Assembly (NCBI GenBank): GCA_002450165.1
Contig: DJYQ01000048.1
Location: forward strand, 57,653 to 121,652
Length of the DNA stretch: 64,000 bases
Direction: 5' to 3'
From: Prevotellaceae bacterium UBA6974
Lineage (GTDB): Bacteria > Bacteroidota > Bacteroidia > Bacteroidales > Bacteroidaceae
The notes under the pieces were generated by a model. It ran no database searches, was not told the DNA's origin, and saw nothing but the letters and a program-made list of their open reading frames with translations. Shown here one piece after another: positions 8,177-16,451 of the stretch. Position 1 is the first letter of the stretch, and each line of letters begins with the position of its first letter. The translations under genes were made by a program, and so were the position numbers.

Positions 8177-9250
8177 TCAGGGATCTATCATGAAATAGCT
8201 CTTCCGGGCCTTGATACCCAGTTCAGGATGCAAGATTGCCACCAGGTTCTCGAGCAGAAGTTCAGGATGAAAAGGTATTTCCTGAAAATACTCACTGGAC
8301 GAACTGTTACATACCAGCAAACGGGCCCTTATAGGTTTCAGTGCAGGAAAGTCGGCATCTATCTGCTGACGCGTAAGCGGTCCGAAACTCTTAATCAACC
8401 AGTAATCGGCACCTATGGCGCGATCCAAGATCTGCTCTATGCTCAACGGCCTAACTCCCGTACCCTCCAAATCCGCAAACAGATACCTTGCACCTGCATC
8501 GGCGTATAGTCTTGCAGTCGTAGAACCGGAACACGGAACATTCCATATACCCTGATACGGACGCTCGGCCAACAATGTAGGATGCGTTCTTGCCCCTGCA
8601 GCCATTTCCTTTAGCGAATTATACCGTGACTCGACCGAGGCAAATATACTGTCTGCCATCTCCTGCTTACCTAACAAGATACCGAACAGGCGTATCCACT
8701 CGGCACGTGCCAATGGCATAATCTCCATATAATCGGCACATTCCAGAATTGGTATTCCCAATCTCTCCAGCTTGTCATTCATCTGCTGCCCCTCGTACGG
8801 AGAACTGAGCAAAACATCGGGGCTGAGACTTATAATATGCTCGATACTGGGCTGCATACTGCTACCCAGGTTCACTATGCTGCCATTGTGCACACCTGCC
8901 AGCATCATCGAATCCGTCAAATACTGAACATCGCAAATTCCCCCTACGGCATCCACACTGTTCAGCTCGCGCAACAGTGCTGCATGAACAATGGAATATA
9001 CTCCAGCATTCCTTATCGGCACCTGCAATCTGATTCTGCGCAAGACCGAACTGTCCGGGAAATTAGAACTGCTTCTTTGCCATGGGTTTCTGACAGTTAC
9101 CTCAACCTCGTTGCCGTCCTGTACAACAGTCAGGAGACGCGCATAACGAAAACGAATGGTATCGCCCGTGGTCAGGCAGCGTTCGGTACGTCTTGTGCAT
9201 GACGAACACAAGAGCACGACAATTTGTAACAGGAAAATAAAACGTTTCAT
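8177..9250 (-). CDS. ABC transporter substrate-binding lipoprotein (PF01497-like)
   Basis: Periplasmic binding protein of the FecB/BtuF type, 357 residues. The signal peptide has a lipobox ending LLCSSC (Cys18), so it is probably anchored to a membrane by lipid. The body has the two-lobed pattern: VGGICDVQYL early, ISLSPDVLLSSPYEG for the first lobe, the long linker helix LARAEWIRLFGILLGK, and the second lobe with LAERPYQGIW. It is the third gene of the queD-queE operon and overlaps queE by four bases, while its ATPase and permease are convergent. A cobalamin or siderophore ligand is the default guess; the queuosine context is noted separately. Confidence 0.85.
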   Translation of the reverse strand: MKRFIFLLQIVVLLCSSCTRRTERCLTTGDTIRFRYARLLTVVQDGNEVEVTVRNPWQRSSSNFPDSSVLRRIRLQVPIRNAGVYSIVHAALLRELNSVDAVGGICDVQYLTDSMMLAGVHNGSIVNLGSSMQPSIEHIISLSPDVLLSSPYEGQQMNDKLERLGIPILECADYMEIMPLARAEWIRLFGILLGKQEMADSIFASVESRYNSLKEMAAGARTHPTLLAERPYQGIWNVPCSGSTTARLYADAGARYLFADLEGTGVRPLSIEQILDRAIGADYWLIKSFGPLTRQQIDADFPALKPIRARLLVCNSSSSEYFQEIPFHPELLLENLVAILHPELGIKARKSYFMIDP

Positions 9251-9846
9251 CGTATGCCTATCAATTTATGCGTCTGCAGGCTCAAGTGCCACTGTGGGTG
9301 CTCCTTACAATACAGGACTGTCTGCTCGGTAATCAGACGATTGATTTCTGCATCGCCTGTATCCATGGGCTGAAGCGAAAATACCTGGGCACGGAATCCC
9401 TCATATTGTGCAACATTCATCTTGCCGTCATAGACAACCTTCAGTTCATCCACGCTATCCAACTGCAACGCAGTACCCTCCTTGGGCGAACACGTAACCC
9501 AGTCAATACCTGAGGGTAACTGACGAGTGCCATTTGTCTCTATCTGCACAAACCATCCCTCGTCGTGCAGAAGGTCTATCAATTCGGCCGTAACCTGCAG
9601 CGAAGGCTCACCACCGGTAAGCACAACATGAATACCATTGATGACATGAGCGAAAAGCGACAGACTGGACACTGCATCCCTTACGCGGTCCACTATCTGT
9701 CTGTCTGTCATTTCGTACCCATCAGCATGGTCCGTATCACAGAAAGTGCAATTAAGGTTGCAACCGCTGAAACGCACAAAGACACTGGGAGTTCCTGTCC
9801 AACGACCCTCTCCCTGCAAGGAATAGAAAATCTCGTTTACCCTCAT
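9247..9846 (-). CDS. queE: 7-carboxy-7-deazaguanine synthase (radical SAM)
   Basis: Converts 6-carboxytetrahydropterin to 7-carboxy-7-deazaguanine on the way to preQ0 and queuosine. The sequence opens with EIFYSLQGEGRWTGTPSVFVR, then the iron-sulfur motif CNLNCTFC (Cys-x3-Cys-x2-Cys, about residues 30-37), and GGEPSLQ further on for SAM binding. The 199 residues are normal for the short QueE form. It starts immediately after the queD stop codon (TGAATG) and overlaps the next gene by four bases, so the three genes form one tight operon. Confidence 0.95.
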   Translation of the reverse strand: MRVNEIFYSLQGEGRWTGTPSVFVRFSGCNLNCTFCDTDHADGYEMTDRQIVDRVRDAVSSLSLFAHVINGIHVVLTGGEPSLQVTAELIDLLHDEGWFVQIETNGTRQLPSGIDWVTCSPKEGTALQLDSVDELKVVYDGKMNVAQYEGFRAQVFSLQPMDTGDAEINRLITEQTVLYCKEHPQWHLSLQTHKLIGIR

Positions 9847-10179
9847 TCAGTCCTTCTCGTAAATTGCGGTATTACCAAAATTCTCCTCAACCTCTACACG
9901 ATAGCAGAATGGCACGTTGTCACAGATCCAACGGGCAATATTCTCGGCAGTAGGGTTGAAATCAAACATATCGTTCAGATTCTTATGATCCATCTTGTCC
10001 TTGACCAAGCGCTTGATATCTGCAAAATCAATAACCATACCATTCGAATTAAGGACATCATTCTTACAGAACACAGTTATATACCAATTGTGACCGTGCA
10101 ATCCCGCGCACTTGCTTTCGTAATCCAGAGTGAGGTGGTGGCTACCCGACACCTCGATGCGTTTCTTTATGTAATACAT
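9847..10179 (-). CDS. queD: 6-carboxy-5,6,7,8-tetrahydropterin synthase
   Basis: Makes 6-carboxytetrahydropterin from dihydroneopterin triphosphate in queuosine synthesis. The start at 10179 (MYYIKKRIEVSGSHHL) is chosen because the longer frame to 10245 would run through the promoter and adds an unrelated tail. In 110 residues it has the zinc histidines (SGSHHL and CAGLHGHNW, with the catalytic Cys), DFADIK, the DHKNLND segment and PTAEN. It is the first gene of the queD-queE-binding-protein operon. Confidence 0.94.
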   Translation of the reverse strand: MYYIKKRIEVSGSHHLTLDYESKCAGLHGHNWYITVFCKNDVLNSNGMVIDFADIKRLVKDKMDHKNLNDMFDFNPTAENIARWICDNVPFCYRVEVEENFGNTAIYEKD

Positions 10180-10202
10180 GTCTGTTGTTTTATTATCGGA
10201 TG

Positions 10203-10233
10203 CAAAATTATACAATCTTTTGCACAAATGCAA
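10203..10233 (-). promoter_or_regulatory. Promoter of the queD operon
   Basis: The minus strand has TTG at 10233-10231, a 20-base spacer and TAATTTTG at 10210-10203, a full match to the Bacteroidetes consensus, 24 bases before the chosen queD start. I saw no preQ1 riboswitch-like fold in the short leader. Confidence 0.75.
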
Positions 10234-10245
10234 TAATTCGTGCAT

Positions 10246-10415
10246 TTTTGCCTTTATGTCAAACGAGGTTTTACCTGTAACTCACCCTGTGCACTGCATT
10301 CTGACGCATGTCCGCCATTTCCCTTTTGATGCACCTTGCCATAATCCGAGAATATTTCTGCTGCAAAGTTACAATCTCCACGGCAAATTTCTAAATCCAC
10401 CACACTGGATTTTAT
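10246..10415. other. Non-coding spacer, left part of the 484-base gap
   Basis: No supported gene. An open frame running from 10178 to 10558 crosses the tandem repeats in one phase, but its start lies in queD and the 22-base array shifts its frame, so I treat it as chance. A minus-strand TAACTTTG box at 10364-10371 could be a second promoter toward queD, but it has no -33 partner. Confidence 0.5.
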
Positions 10416-10499
10416 ATTCCACGTCGCAGAATATTAATTCCACGTCGCAGAATATTAATTCCACGTCGCAGAATATATATTCAGCACTGCAGAATAAAG
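10416..10499. repeat. 21-base tandem repeat, three near-perfect copies plus one diverged
   Basis: Copies lie at 10416-10436, 10437-10457, 10458-10478 and 10479-10499. The unit is ATTC, a nine-base centre, GAAT and a four-base linker. Copies 1-3 share the centre CACGTCGCA. Copy 4 has AGCACTGCA, yet keeps both ATTC and GAAT, which are reverse complements. A period of 21 bases is two helical turns, so the dyads would sit on one DNA face. That is consistent with binding sites for a dimeric protein upstream of the 10730 gene or queD, but is not proof. Confidence 0.85.
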
Positions 10500-10509
10500 A
10501 ATTGAGTAT

Positions 10510-10592
10510 GGTAAGAGAAAGAAAAATCCATGGTAAGAGAAAGAAAAATCCGTGGTAAGAGAAAGAAAAATCCGTGGAGAGGGAAAGAAATC
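10510..10592. repeat. 22-base tandem repeat, three copies plus a partial one
   Basis: Copies lie at 10510-10531, 10532-10553 and 10554-10575, with a degenerate fourth at 10576-10592. The unit is GGTAAGAGAAAGAAAAATCC plus a two-base end, and only one base varies among the full copies. The plus strand is almost pure purine across 80 bases. It lies directly beside the 21-base array, but the units are unrelated in sequence. The function is unknown; a 22-base period rules out an in-frame protein repeat. Confidence 0.85.
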
Positions 10593-10679
10593 TTAATTTA
10601 GAATCGAAGTATCTTCATACAAAAATGGATATCAATTATTTTTTTCTTTTATTGGATACCACTTTAACAATTTTTTTTG

Positions 10680-10687
10680 TAAATTTG
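10680..10687 (+). promoter_or_regulatory. -7 box for the 897-residue secreted protein gene
   Basis: TAAATTTG at 10680-10687, 43 bases before the ATG. The nearest upstream TTG (10652-10654) is 25 bases away, longer than the usual spacer. The two repeat arrays end about 90 bases upstream. Confidence 0.5.
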
Positions 10688-10729
10688 CGACTGGATATTA
10701 TTCAATATTTTAACTAAAATAATCACATC

Positions 10730-13423
10730 ATGAAAAAAATCTACTTCCTTTTAGCAATGCTGATTCTAACAGTCAGCAGTGCATGGGGACAATCGATCAC
10801 GGCTCAGCTTGTGTCCGGTTATGGTGACCCACTAACCTTAACTCAATTCAAGGCTTTGGCAGGAACATCTGGCCGTTTTGCCTTTGTGGCTTCCAGTAAC
10901 ACTGCGGCAGATAATGCCCCTCGTTGTGACCATTGGTGCAAGTTTACATCTACCCACAATACAACAACACTGGACGAAGATGCTCTTTTCTTCCTCGAGG
11001 AAGGAACAGGCAGTCAAGCTGGTCAGTATAGGGTAAAGCGCTCCAGTGATAACAAATATGTCCAAACCTCAACATCTGCAACATCTTTTGTTGCAAGCGG
11101 CGGTTCTTACTTTAAACTTGTGAACCGTAACCCAAACGATGCCACAAAGGCTGTCACAGGAGACAAGAGCATCAGTTTTGAAGATCCTTCAAATTCATCC
11201 ATGCATTACAATGCCAATGCTGTGAAATATAATAATGGAGCTGGTGCGTGGACTACTTATGCAGTATTCGGACCATTCTATGTCGTTACAATAAACTGCA
11301 TTGACATTGCAACAAGCGAGACCTTCCAGACACAGACCATCATAGTGACTGACGGTACTACCGTAAATGCACCTGAGATTGCATTCTATACCACCGAAGG
11401 TGGAAGTGTAACCGTTGACGGGGCAGATGCCGAACTTAACGTTTACTACACACAGTTAGCATCGGTAAATGTAACCTACGAACTCTATGAGAGCGACGGA
11501 ACAACACTAGTCACAAGTACTGTTGTTGAGCAGGAACTGAACAGCGATGTAAATATTCCTGATTCATTCAAGAAGATTAAAAGCTCCATGGAGGCTAACG
11601 ACTATGAGTACAGCACAGAAGGCACCATCGGAACAGAGGACTGCACAATCAAGGTAACCCGTACATTGAAGCCTGACACGTATGTTCCAGCCCTGCCAGC
11701 ACATTATATGATTGCTACAGGTGACGCTGCCAACACAATGATACCTGCAACTTCAGCTGACGACAATGATCACTGGTATGTAATTACTCAGTCACGTAAT
11801 GGTGAATCTGCCATCTACAATAAGGCAACATATACAAGTAAGGTTTATCGTGCCTCAACATCAGTAAATGCTGCTTCACTTAACAACAAGCCTATTGCCG
11901 GCAATGAGAAATACCTTGTACGTTTCATTGAAAAGGAAACAGGTCTCTACTATATCCAGTTTGCTGACGGCAATTACATCAGTTCAGGGCTCAAGACTGC
12001 ACAGACAGTCTACAATGCCGGCACATACGCATTCTATAACACTGTTGCCGAGGGAACAACTTTCGGATGGAACAAAGACACCAATGAAGGCGAACGTGTA
12101 GACAACAATGGTGCCGGCAACGATCTTTCATTCTGGGGAAGTGGTCTTAATACAGCTACCTCGGGCAATAACGTATGGACAATCTACCCTGTTGAATTCA
12201 TTTCTACAGTGCCGGTTGCAATGACACTGACCGATGTGTATGGTACTGTTTATAATGGCACCTACTGGACAGAATGGAATGGTAGCGAGACAGCCTTGCC
12301 GTCTGTAGCTTACGGAGTCACATATTCAAATGCCGTATTCTCAGACGAGGGCGGTTATTCCCTTACTGCTGATATACAATTCCCATTCCCGATATCAAAT
12401 GAGACCGTTAAGAATGCAACTACCATCCAATCATCTCTCGGTGAGTCCAAGTGGTATGCAAACGAGGACGGGAAATTGAAGGCAAACAACAAGTCACACA
12501 CCAATCCAACGGCTGCCAACCAGAATAATTGGAACTGGTACATCTATCCTGAGTTCAACGATGGAATGTTTACATTCAAGCTCTACAACATCGGTGCACA
12601 GAAATATATTCCTACAGTGACCGCAACAGGAGTTAATACAGAAACTGAGTTGAGCACCGAGGCAGGATCATACCAGTTCAAGGAGGTTCGTGCCAACGAA
12701 GGCGGTTTCTATCAGGCATCTACCGGTAAGTTCCTCACAATCAATACCAGTGGTGAGAACCAGAACATCTGGCTTTGGACTGCTACCGGCGGTCACATGG
12801 GTTCTACCATGTCATTCCCCGAGGCCATAAGACTTGCCAACATGCGTATCACTGATGCTGGCTGGGGTACATTCTATGCTCCATTTGCTGTTGCTATCCC
12901 AGAGGGTGTGAAGGCTTACACTGGTACACTCATTACAGAGAGCGAGACTCCTTGGATTCGTATGGACGAACTGACAGAAGGCGTTATTCCTGCCAACACT
13001 GGCGTTGTTGTTGCCAAGAAGGTTGAGGGTGAGCCGTTTGAAGCAGACTTAGAGCCAAAGAATCCTCAGCCAAACGAAGCTGCTGTTGCTTCTTGCTACA
13101 CCGGCAACATCTATGACTACAATATCACAGTAGAGACAGGTGACTATCTGCTGCAGAAGCAGAACGATGTTGTTGGCTGGTACAAGGTAGAGGGTGACGG
13201 CTTCACCCTGGCTCCAAACCGTTGCTACCTGAGCAAGGATGATGTTCCTGCTCCTAATCAGTCTCGTACATTCTTCGGCTTTGCTCCTGACGATGCAACC
13301 GGTATCAGCAGCATTGCTACCGAGGCTAAGACCAAGGCTGACGGCAAGTACATGGTTAACGGCCAGATTGTCGTAGTCAAGGCTGGTAAGGCTTACTACA
13401 TGAATGGCACTGAGGTAAAGTAA
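10730..13423 (+). CDS. Large secreted protein of unknown function, lectin-like repeats
   Basis: 897 residues with a clean signal peptide (MKKIYFLLAMLILTVSSAWG-Q). I recognise no catalytic domain. The body has several Trp/Tyr-rich beta segments, such as HWCKF, AGQYRVKRSSDNKYVQ and GAWTTYAVFGPFYV, which resemble the N-terminal part of the GH20 protein at 16452 and suggest carbohydrate-binding modules. Around residues 700-860 lies a different, well-conserved-looking module (GWGTFYAPFAVAIPEGVKAY; GVVVAK; CYLSKDDVP). The last 27 residues align without gaps to the C-terminus of the 16452 protein. Codon use changes near base 12830 toward GCT/GTT/GGC/AAG. It lies upstream of a sugar transporter and two hexosaminidases, so glycan binding is a reasonable guess only. 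Confidence 0.85.
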   Translation: MKKIYFLLAMLILTVSSAWGQSITAQLVSGYGDPLTLTQFKALAGTSGRFAFVASSNTAADNAPRCDHWCKFTSTHNTTTLDEDALFFLEEGTGSQAGQYRVKRSSDNKYVQTSTSATSFVASGGSYFKLVNRNPNDATKAVTGDKSISFEDPSNSSMHYNANAVKYNNGAGAWTTYAVFGPFYVVTINCIDIATSETFQTQTIIVTDGTTVNAPEIAFYTTEGGSVTVDGADAELNVYYTQLASVNVTYELYESDGTTLVTSTVVEQELNSDVNIPDSFKKIKSSMEANDYEYSTEGTIGTEDCTIKVTRTLKPDTYVPALPAHYMIATGDAANTMIPATSADDNDHWYVITQSRNGESAIYNKATYTSKVYRASTSVNAASLNNKPIAGNEKYLVRFIEKETGLYYIQFADGNYISSGLKTAQTVYNAGTYAFYNTVAEGTTFGWNKDTNEGERVDNNGAGNDLSFWGSGLNTATSGNNVWTIYPVEFISTVPVAMTLTDVYGTVYNGTYWTEWNGSETALPSVAYGVTYSNAVFSDEGGYSLTADIQFPFPISNETVKNATTIQSSLGESKWYANEDGKLKANNKSHTNPTAANQNNWNWYIYPEFNDGMFTFKLYNIGAQKYIPTVTATGVNTETELSTEAGSYQFKEVRANEGGFYQASTGKFLTINTSGENQNIWLWTATGGHMGSTMSFPEAIRLANMRITDAGWGTFYAPFAVAIPEGVKAYTGTLITESETPWIRMDELTEGVIPANTGVVVAKKVEGEPFEADLEPKNPQPNEAAVASCYTGNIYDYNITVETGDYLLQKQNDVVGWYKVEGDGFTLAPNRCYLSKDDVPAPNQSRTFFGFAPDDATGISSIATEAKTKADGKYMVNGQIVVVKAGKAYYMNGTEVK

Positions 13424-13455
13424 GCAACTGACTGGAAATATATAATAATCTGACA

Positions 13456-13495
13456 AAACAGAGAGAACATAACGCCGTGTTCTCTCTGTTTTTTT
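13456..13495 (+). terminator. Rho-independent terminator after the 897-residue protein gene
   Basis: A perfect stem of about 13 bases, AAACAGAGAGAACA (13456-13469) with TGTTCTCTCTGTTT (13478-13491), an eight-base loop and a seven-T tail at 13489-13495. It separates this gene from the sugar transporter operon. Confidence 0.92.
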
Positions 13496-13571
13496 GACAG
13501 CATGGCTATGTAAGCTGAGCAGTATGGCTAATCCTTTTTACATCGGAAACGTAAGATAATAATCTGTTGGA

Positions 13572-13602
13572 TTGATTATATTACAGAAAAACACTATCTT
13601 TG
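13572..13602 (+). promoter_or_regulatory. Promoter of the transporter-GH20-GH20 operon
   Basis: TTG at 13572-13574, a 20-base spacer and TATCTTTG at 13595-13602, a full consensus match, ending 20 bases before the ATG at 13623. Confidence 0.75.
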
Positions 13603-13622
13603 TAGCAAAAGTTGCATAAGAT

Positions 13623-14822
13623 ATGAATACCGACCAAGAAAAGAAATCCATGTTCCGCTACCAAGGACACAACTACCTTATTCCGTTCCTGCTCATAAGC
13701 AGTCTGTTTTTCATGTGGGGTTTTGCCCACGGAATACTGGAAGTGCTTAATCCTCACTTTCAGGAATCCTTCCTGATTAGCAAGACCATGTCTGCCCTTA
13801 CCCAGGCGGCAGTTTACGGAGCCTATTTCCTAATGGCGTTACCTGCAGGATGGATAATACGAAAATGGGGCTATCGCCGTGGCGTCATTACAGGACTGGT
13901 GCTCTTCGGCATCGGTTCCCTTATGTTTATCCCTGGTTCACACATTAACAGTTTCTACTTTTTTGTATTCAGTCTCTTTATACTCGGTTGCGGCCTGACA
14001 TGTCTGGAGACAAGCGCCAACCCCTACACAACAGTCTTGGGCGATCCCGACAAGGCTGAGAGCCGCATCAACCTGTCACAGAGCCTGAACGGCATCGGTT
14101 GGATAGTGGGACCGCTTGTCGGGGGACAGCTACTGTTCACCGGAGTGGATATCTCCATTCCTTATACAGTTGTCGGAATATTCGTATTGGCAGTAGCATT
14201 TGTATTCTCCTTCATCAAACTCCCTGACCCCAGGCGTGCATACGAAGCAGACACCCAACAGAAGACCGCCGAGGTTGAAATCAGTACGCTGGCATTTGCC
14301 ATGGGTATGATTACCCTTTTCCTCTACGTTGCTGCACAGACCGGCGTCAACAGCTTCTTCATAAACTATGCCACAGAAACAATACACATTCCCAGCAAGA
14401 CTGCCTCTACCCTATTGGCATTCGGAGGCATGGGGCTATTCTTTGCAGGCAGGGTATTGGGCGGTATCATGATGAATTATATCAGACCCAGGTTTGTCTT
14501 GCTCGCCTGCAGCATACTTGCCTTTGTTGCCACCACAATCGTTATCAACTGCAGCGGCAATATTTCGCTTGCCGCATTCTGCGGACTGTATCTTGGAGAG
14601 AGTATTATGTTCCCCACAATCTTCTCCCTCGCATTGCGAGATGCCGGTACCAAGACCAAGCTCGCTTCCTCGCTACTTATTATGACAATCGTAGGCGGTG
14701 CCGTTGCACCTGTACTGATGGGCTACATTGCCGACAAGACACAAGACATGGCAATCGCATTCGTAATACCCCTGATCTGTTATGCAGTAATAGCTATCTA
14801 CGCTGCAACGCGCAGAAAATAA
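13623..14822 (+). CDS. Sugar:proton symporter, MFS FucP family (possible GlcNAc transporter)
   Basis: Inner-membrane transporter of 399 residues with about twelve hydrophobic segments. FucP-family features are FMWGFAHGILEVLNPHFQ in helix 1, the SANPYTTVLGDP segment and LNGIGWIVGPLVGG. Family members take up fucose, glucose/galactose or N-acetylglucosamine (NagP). Because it leads an operon with two secreted N-acetylhexosaminidases, GlcNAc or GalNAc is the most likely cargo, by inference from context. No sugar kinase or deacetylase is adjacent. Confidence 0.88.
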   Translation: MNTDQEKKSMFRYQGHNYLIPFLLISSLFFMWGFAHGILEVLNPHFQESFLISKTMSALTQAAVYGAYFLMALPAGWIIRKWGYRRGVITGLVLFGIGSLMFIPGSHINSFYFFVFSLFILGCGLTCLETSANPYTTVLGDPDKAESRINLSQSLNGIGWIVGPLVGGQLLFTGVDISIPYTVVGIFVLAVAFVFSFIKLPDPRRAYEADTQQKTAEVEISTLAFAMGMITLFLYVAAQTGVNSFFINYATETIHIPSKTASTLLAFGGMGLFFAGRVLGGIMMNYIRPRFVLLACSILAFVATTIVINCSGNISLAAFCGLYLGESIMFPTIFSLALRDAGTKTKLASSLLIMTIVGGAVAPVLMGYIADKTQDMAIAFVIPLICYAVIAIYAATRRK

Positions 14823-14872
14823 ACAGGCTCGACACCGATTAGGGTATATATATTATATTAAATCTTATTCAA

Positions 14873-16447
14873 ATGAAAAATTTCAAGTTATTCTTTTACA
14901 TCGTCTGCATTCTATTATCCGGCTCAACAGCCAATGCACAACATATAATCCCGATGCCGCATAAGATGATGACCTGCGAGGGGAGTGTCAAGGTTAGGAA
15001 ACTTAAGAATGTAAGATATGTGACTGATGCAAGAATGGAAGATGAAGCATACCGTCTGGACATCTCGAAAAAAGGCGTGACCATCACATCGGCTACAGAC
15101 AGGGGAAAGTTCTATGCGGAACAGACACTGCAACAGCTGGCTGAGGATTGTACGAATGGCAGTATTGCATGTATGCATATCGAGGATCACCCACAGTATG
15201 CATACCGCGGTTTCATGCTTGATGTGAGCCGCCATTTCTTTTCTGTTGAGGAACTGAAAAAACTGATTGACGTTATGGCCAGATACAAGATGAACGTATT
15301 TCATTGGCATCTGACGGACGATCACGGATGGAGGGCTGAGATTAAGAAATGGCCCAAACTGACAGCGGTTGGGGCTGTTCGTTCAAATAGTTGGGAAACG
15401 GATTTCCACCTGGATTCGATAAATACGACCGCACAGCATAAATACTACACTGGTACAGCTGCCTATACCGACAGACAGTATGGACCGTACTACTACACAC
15501 AAGACGAGATGAGGGATATTGTACGTTATTGTGCCGAGCGTCATATCGATGTACTTCCCGAGGTTGACATGCCCGGTCATTTCAAGGCCGCAATGGCGGC
15601 ATATCCCAACTTCAGCTGTACACCTGAAGTCGAACATAAGGTATGGACCGAACGATGGGGTGTGAATGATGATGTCCTGAATGTAGGAAACCAGGCGGCA
15701 ATCAACTTTGCAAAGGACATATTGGATGAATTGTGCGAAATATTTCCCTACCCCTACATACACATTGGTGGGGACGAATGTCCGACCACTGCTTGGGAGA
15801 AGAATGCAATGTGTCAGGAGAAGTGCAGAAGACTGGGTCTGAAACATGTGCGTGCCTTGCAGTCTGATTTCATAAAGGAAATTAGCAATCATGTGTATAA
15901 GAAGGGCAAAAAGATTATCTGCTGGAACGAAAGTATTTCGGCCGAGGGGGCTGACTTGGAAGTAATCAAACAGACCGGAGCCGTGATATTTTGCTGGGTT
16001 GGTTCGAAAGCCGCAGCAAAAAAAGCCATTGACATGGGACTGAATGTAGTATTGAGCGAGATACATGCCCCAGACGGCAGCTACTACATAAACCGACGAC
16101 CGAGTAATGAAACTGGTGAACCTGCAGGTGCAGGTGCAGGTGATGATACTGTCGAGAAAACATATACATACGACCCTATTCCTAATGGGCTTGACACCAA
16201 ACAGCTTAAACAAGTGAACGGTGTGCAGGCAACATTCTGGACCGAGTGGGTCAGCAGCAATGACTATCTGGAGTATCTCGCTTTGCCAAAACTGATTTGC
16301 ATTGCCGAGACAGGATGGACCGCACCCTCACAGAAAAACTGGGAATGCTTCCGGAATCGCCTGATGAAACAGACGAGGTGGCTGGATGAAAACAAGTATA
16401 TATACTCCCAACATTGGATGAAAGGTTATGAACCCAGAAAACAATAG
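14873..16447 (+). CDS. Beta-N-acetylhexosaminidase, GH20
   Basis: Secreted exo-hexosaminidase of 524 residues with signal peptide MKNFKLFFYIVCILLSGSTANA-Q. A GH20b-like N-terminal domain leads into the TIM barrel with FHWHLTDDHGWRAEIK, PEVDMPGHFKAA and HIGGDECP (Asp301-Glu302). It is the second gene of the operon, 50 bases after the transporter and four bases before the next GH20. A 6-base repeat (GCAGGT three times, about 16123-16141) encodes Gly-Ala-Gly-Ala-Gly where the paralogue has Gly-Ala-Gly-Asp-Gly, a possible in-frame slippage site. Confidence 0.94.
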   Translation: MKNFKLFFYIVCILLSGSTANAQHIIPMPHKMMTCEGSVKVRKLKNVRYVTDARMEDEAYRLDISKKGVTITSATDRGKFYAEQTLQQLAEDCTNGSIACMHIEDHPQYAYRGFMLDVSRHFFSVEELKKLIDVMARYKMNVFHWHLTDDHGWRAEIKKWPKLTAVGAVRSNSWETDFHLDSINTTAQHKYYTGTAAYTDRQYGPYYYTQDEMRDIVRYCAERHIDVLPEVDMPGHFKAAMAAYPNFSCTPEVEHKVWTERWGVNDDVLNVGNQAAINFAKDILDELCEIFPYPYIHIGGDECPTTAWEKNAMCQEKCRRLGLKHVRALQSDFIKEISNHVYKKGKKIICWNESISAEGADLEVIKQTGAVIFCWVGSKAAAKKAIDMGLNVVLSEIHAPDGSYYINRRPSNETGEPAGAGAGDDTVEKTYTYDPIPNGLDTKQLKQVNGVQATFWTEWVSSNDYLEYLALPKLICIAETGWTAPSQKNWECFRNRLMKQTRWLDENKYIYSQHWMKGYEPRKQ

Positions 16448-16451
16448 TGTT

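Noticed and set aside
9650..9720. Short repeats and direct copies that could suggest a CRISPR or mobile element
   Set aside because: They are ordinary codons within queE; no regularly spaced repeat-spacer pattern or transposase exists in the window.
10178..10558. Frame with a repeated Asn-Ser-Thr-Ser-Gln-Asn-Ile segment
   Set aside because: Its start lies inside queD and the repeats appear only because 21 is a multiple of three; the next array has a period of 22 and breaks the phase.
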